The position numbers and the translations under genes were made by a program. The notes beneath the pieces are model-generated. The model was not told the origin of the DNA, did no database searches, and was given only the letters and a program-made list of their open reading frames with translations. From assembly GCA_002725445.1 (NCBI GenBank), contig PBPD01000162.1, positions 1-15,179 on the forward strand: a stretch of DNA of 15,179 nt, given 5' to 3'. The DNA comes from Rickettsiales bacterium (GTDB lineage: Bacteria > Pseudomonadota > Alphaproteobacteria > Rickettsiales > UBA3002). This document shows, piece by piece, positions 12,619 to 15,179 of the stretch. Every line of letters starts with the position of its first letter. Within the stretch, counting starts at the first letter, position 1.

Positions 12619-14454
12619 ATGACAGTAACACATCACATGACAAAACCTCGTACAATCACGCCGCGTCAGTGGCTGGCCGTACTGCTATGCAGCTCTATGC
12701 TGGCAGGCGGTGTTGTTGCTCCGTCAGGCGCAGCAGATAAGGCATCGGACAATAAAGACGATAGCACAAAAGAAGTCAGCATTCCCGCGCCAGTGAATGC
12801 AGGGGAATACCTTGCCGGGCGTTTTGCTCAGCACGAGCAGGACATCAACCGTGCCGCCAATTATGTGGATAGCGCGCTGAAGCAGGCGGGCAATGACTCG
12901 ACCCTTTTGTTTGAAGCGCTGCGCTTGCAAGTGGCTGCGGGTAATATTGAGCAGGCCGTCGAGGTGGCGGAAACCATGCGTGCCAAAGGCATTGAAGATC
13001 CGCTGATTTCGCTGGTACTGATTGCGCATTCGGCCAAAATAGGCGCGTTTAGCGATGCGACCAGCGAAATGGAACAATCGCTGGATCATGGGCTATATGC
13101 CGTTATCAAGCCGGTGCTCAGCCAATGGCTGGTGGTCGGTAAAGGCGAGATGAACAAGCCGGTGAACATGGAAGAGACCATTGCACGGGCTGATTTTCTG
13201 GCGCCCTTTATTTATTATCAGGTGGCGCTTATGAACGATGTGCTGGGCTATCACGAAGCAGCGTATGATGCGTATATCAAAGCGAGTCAGGACCCGTCGA
13301 CCACGCCGTATCGCGTGGTGCAGGCGCTGGCCAATTATCATTTGCGTCAGGGCAACCCGCAAGGAGCCGAGCAGGTCTATGCCGACTATGAGGAGCAGAA
13401 TGGCGATTCCAAACTGATTCCCGAAGAGATTCCGCATATCCATACCCCGCCTAAAGACGTGCCGCCACTGGTCGGTGACGCCGCTGAGGGCTTAAGCGAA
13501 GTGTTGTTCACCACTGCCAGCGTGTTGTTTGGCGAAGAAGTGGCGCGTGACACGATGGTTTATCTGCAATTGGCGATTTATCTGCGCAATGAACTGGCGC
13601 CGGCGCATTTCATGCTGGCGAATCTGTATGAGCAGGCGGGGCAACATGAGCAGGCTATTATTGAATATGACCGTATCCCTAAGAACAGTATTTTCTACCG
13701 CCGTGGGCAGATACGTATTGCGCTGAATCTGGAGGCGATGGGCGAGGTGTCGGCGGCATTGCAAAAGCTGAACGATATGAGCGATGCGGGCATAGATGCG
13801 CGTGAATCGCTGGCCACCAAAGGCGATATATACCGTGCGGAGAAGCTGTATAAGCAGGCGATACGTGCTTATAGCGAAGCATTGCGCAGCAATGAAGCAC
13901 CCGATGGCGACATCTGGACGATCTATTACGCGCGTGGCATTGCCTATGAGCGTAGTGGCCGCTGGCAGCAGGCCGAAGCTGACTTTTTGAAAGCGCTGGA
14001 GCTGAAACCCGATCAGCCGGATGTGATGAATTACCTCGGCTATAGCTGGCTGGTGCAGGGCGTGAAAATCGAAGAGGCGCAAAGCTATATTGCGCGGGCA
14101 GTGAGTGTGCGCCCGCACGATGCGCATATTGTCGATTCGATGGGCTGGGCGCTCTATCTCAGCGGCGAGTTTGAGAATGCCACCCGCTTTCTGGAGAAAG
14201 CCGTTGAGCTGGCACCGCAGGACCCTACCGTTAACGAACATCTGGGCGATGCCTATTGGCGTAGTGGCCGCAAAGCCGAAGCGCGCTTCCAGTGGGACAG
14301 GGCGCTGACCTTCCAACCAGATGAAGAAACCGAGCGCGAGATTCGTCGTAAGCTTAAATCGGGTATGCAACCGTTTGAGCCATTGGTGACTAAGGGCGAA
14401 AAAAAAGATAAGCCACTGGCCTCGCGTCAACATCAGCCAATGCGAGCCAACTAA
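12619..14454 (+). CDS. Exported tetratricopeptide-repeat protein
   Basis: A 611-residue protein with a basic N-terminus and a hydrophobic signal (about 19-39, WLAVLLCSSMLAGGVVAPSGA), so it is probably periplasmic. TPR-like helix pairs run through most of the chain: YLAGRFAQHEQDINRAANYV (64-83), LLFEALRLQVAAGNIEQAVEV, HFMLANLYEQAGQHEQAIIEY, YARGIAYERSGRWQQAEADF, MNYLGYSWLVQGVKIEEAQS and VNEHLGDAYWRSGRKAEARF; the C-terminal half is the most regular. Such proteins act as protein-binding scaffolds. It lies directly before ispE (stop and start touching), an arrangement I recognise from alphaproteobacteria, though no functional link to isoprenoid synthesis is known to me. The start is uncertain: neither ATG 12619 nor 12637 has a good ribosome binding site. 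The 94 bases before it hold no clear promoter. Confidence 0.85.
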   Translation: MTVTHHMTKPRTITPRQWLAVLLCSSMLAGGVVAPSGAADKASDNKDDSTKEVSIPAPVNAGEYLAGRFAQHEQDINRAANYVDSALKQAGNDSTLLFEALRLQVAAGNIEQAVEVAETMRAKGIEDPLISLVLIAHSAKIGAFSDATSEMEQSLDHGLYAVIKPVLSQWLVVGKGEMNKPVNMEETIARADFLAPFIYYQVALMNDVLGYHEAAYDAYIKASQDPSTTPYRVVQALANYHLRQGNPQGAEQVYADYEEQNGDSKLIPEEIPHIHTPPKDVPPLVGDAAEGLSEVLFTTASVLFGEEVARDTMVYLQLAIYLRNELAPAHFMLANLYEQAGQHEQAIIEYDRIPKNSIFYRRGQIRIALNLEAMGEVSAALQKLNDMSDAGIDARESLATKGDIYRAEKLYKQAIRAYSEALRSNEAPDGDIWTIYYARGIAYERSGRWQQAEADFLKALELKPDQPDVMNYLGYSWLVQGVKIEEAQSYIARAVSVRPHDAHIVDSMGWALYLSGEFENATRFLEKAVELAPQDPTVNEHLGDAYWRSGRKAEARFQWDRALTFQPDEETEREIRRKLKSGMQPFEPLVTKGEKKDKPLASRQHQPMRAN

Positions 14455-15179
14455 ATGGAATTTTCAGCCATAGCGCCTGCCAAACTCACGCTTTATCTGC
14501 ATATCACTGGCAAGCGCGAGGATGGCTATCACGAGCTGGACAGCCTGTTTGCCTTTAGCGAGCTGGGCGATAAGGTGCGTGTTGAGGCCGATGATGCGCT
14601 GAAACTCACCGTCGATGGCCCTTTTGCCGCCAGCGTGCCGAGCGACGAAAGTAACCTTGTGATGAAGGCGGCTTCCATGCTTCAGGAGCGGCTTGGAGTG
14701 GAAGAAGGCGCACATATTTACCTCACCAAAGACATACCGGTGGGTGCCGGGCTGGGGGGCGGTTCGTCGGATGCGGCGACGGTCATGCGCCTGTTATGTC
14801 AGCTGTGGAATGTGCCCGTGCCTGTGCGCGAGCTGGCGGAAATGGGGGTAGAGATTGGTGCGGATGTGCCTGCCTGTATTTATGCCGCGCCGGTGTGGGT
14901 GTCGGGCATTGGCGAGGTGGTCGAGCCTGCGCCTAATTTGCCAAGCCTGCCGATGGTACTGGTGTGGCCCAATGCGAGTTTGGCAACGCCGGATGTCTAT
15001 AGGCAGTTTCAGTTTATGCGCGGGCAATTTACCAAACGCCCCGAAATCGAAGACGAATTAACCGCTATGTGCCTGCTGAACTTGTCAGCCTGCCGCAACG
15101 ATTTGCAGCATACGGCGATTACGCTCGAGCCGGATATTGCCAATGTGTTGTTGGAGCTGGACACGCAGATCAATTGTGA
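14455..15179 (+). CDS. ispE: 4-diphosphocytidyl-2-C-methyl-D-erythritol kinase, partial
   Basis: The first 241 residues; the frame is still open at the right edge. The enzyme phosphorylates CDP-methylerythritol in the non-mevalonate isoprenoid pathway. It belongs to the GHMP kinases: the ATP-binding motif PVGAGLGGGSSDAA is at 95-108, the catalytic lysine K10 is in PAKLTLYLHI, the substrate loop is KREDGYHELDSLF (20-32), and the catalytic aspartate is D137 in GADVPAC. The usual asparagine two residues after K10 (PAKLNL or PAKINL) is threonine here. The ATG follows the TPR stop TAA with no gap and no separate ribosome binding site, so translation is probably coupled. A full protein would be about 280-300 residues. 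Confidence 0.95.
   Translation, partial: MEFSAIAPAKLTLYLHITGKREDGYHELDSLFAFSELGDKVRVEADDALKLTVDGPFAASVPSDESNLVMKAASMLQERLGVEEGAHIYLTKDIPVGAGLGGGSSDAATVMRLLCQLWNVPVPVRELAEMGVEIGADVPACIYAAPVWVSGIGEVVEPAPNLPSLPMVLVWPNASLATPDVYRQFQFMRGQFTKRPEIEDELTAMCLLNLSACRNDLQHTAITLEPDIANVLLELDTQINC

Noticed and set aside
13492..14433. A 313-codon minus-strand open frame opposite the TPR gene
   Set aside because: It is antisense to a repeat-rich coding sequence with strong codon bias and has no ribosome binding site or family match.
1..15179. CRISPR arrays, transposons, tRNA or rRNA genes
   Set aside because: No regularly spaced repeats, terminal inverted repeats with a transposase, or RNA gene signatures were seen on reading both strands.

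Overview
The window reads as a stretch of chromosome from an alphaproteobacterium with base composition a little above 50% G+C. The main evidence is the F0 operon in the order I-a-c-b'-b, with two different b-type subunits and no F1 genes beside it. The TPR-protein/ispE pair, ETF-ubiquinone oxidoreductase, a family 4 uracil-DNA glycosylase of the form I associate with alphaproteobacteria, and DciA (DUF721) next to a DsbA-like protein point the same way. I cannot place it at order level. There are no rRNA, tRNA, CRISPR, insertion-sequence or phage signatures; it looks like core genome carrying a few lineage-specific small genes.

Left block (1-8903): twelve genes all on the minus strand. In reading order they are uracil-DNA glycosylase, a membrane-anchored Slt-type lytic transglycosylase, RNase HII (rnhB), DciA, a DsbA-family thiol oxidoreductase, atpI, atpB, atpE, the b' subunit, atpF, an outer-membrane beta-barrel protein, and the N-terminal part of an MshEN/GspE-N-domain protein that runs off the left edge. 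Most junctions are very short, so much of the block is probably co-transcribed. Good promoter candidates lie before the transglycosylase gene and before atpB.

Right block (8991-15179): mostly plus strand. Two translationally coupled unknown small genes are followed by ETF-QO with its own strong promoter, a chalcone-isomerase-like secreted protein that may be read from a leaderless mRNA, a large exported TPR protein, and ispE (cut by the right edge). Two unknown genes (119 and 63 codons) lie on the minus strand between them; one shares its stop codon bases with its convergent neighbour.

Most notable points: (1) the b' subunit of ATP synthase carries about 109 extra N-terminal residues, acidic and containing a near-perfect six-heptad coiled coil, which normal b' topology would put in the periplasm; (2) three exact TTAA-N7-TTAA motifs, the CtrA cell-cycle regulator box, lie in or next to promoter regions, two of them bracketing the lytic transglycosylase promoter, and a fourth near-match overlaps a divergent promoter; (3) the uracil-DNA glycosylase lacks two of the four cysteines that hold the 4Fe-4S cluster in characterised family 4 enzymes.
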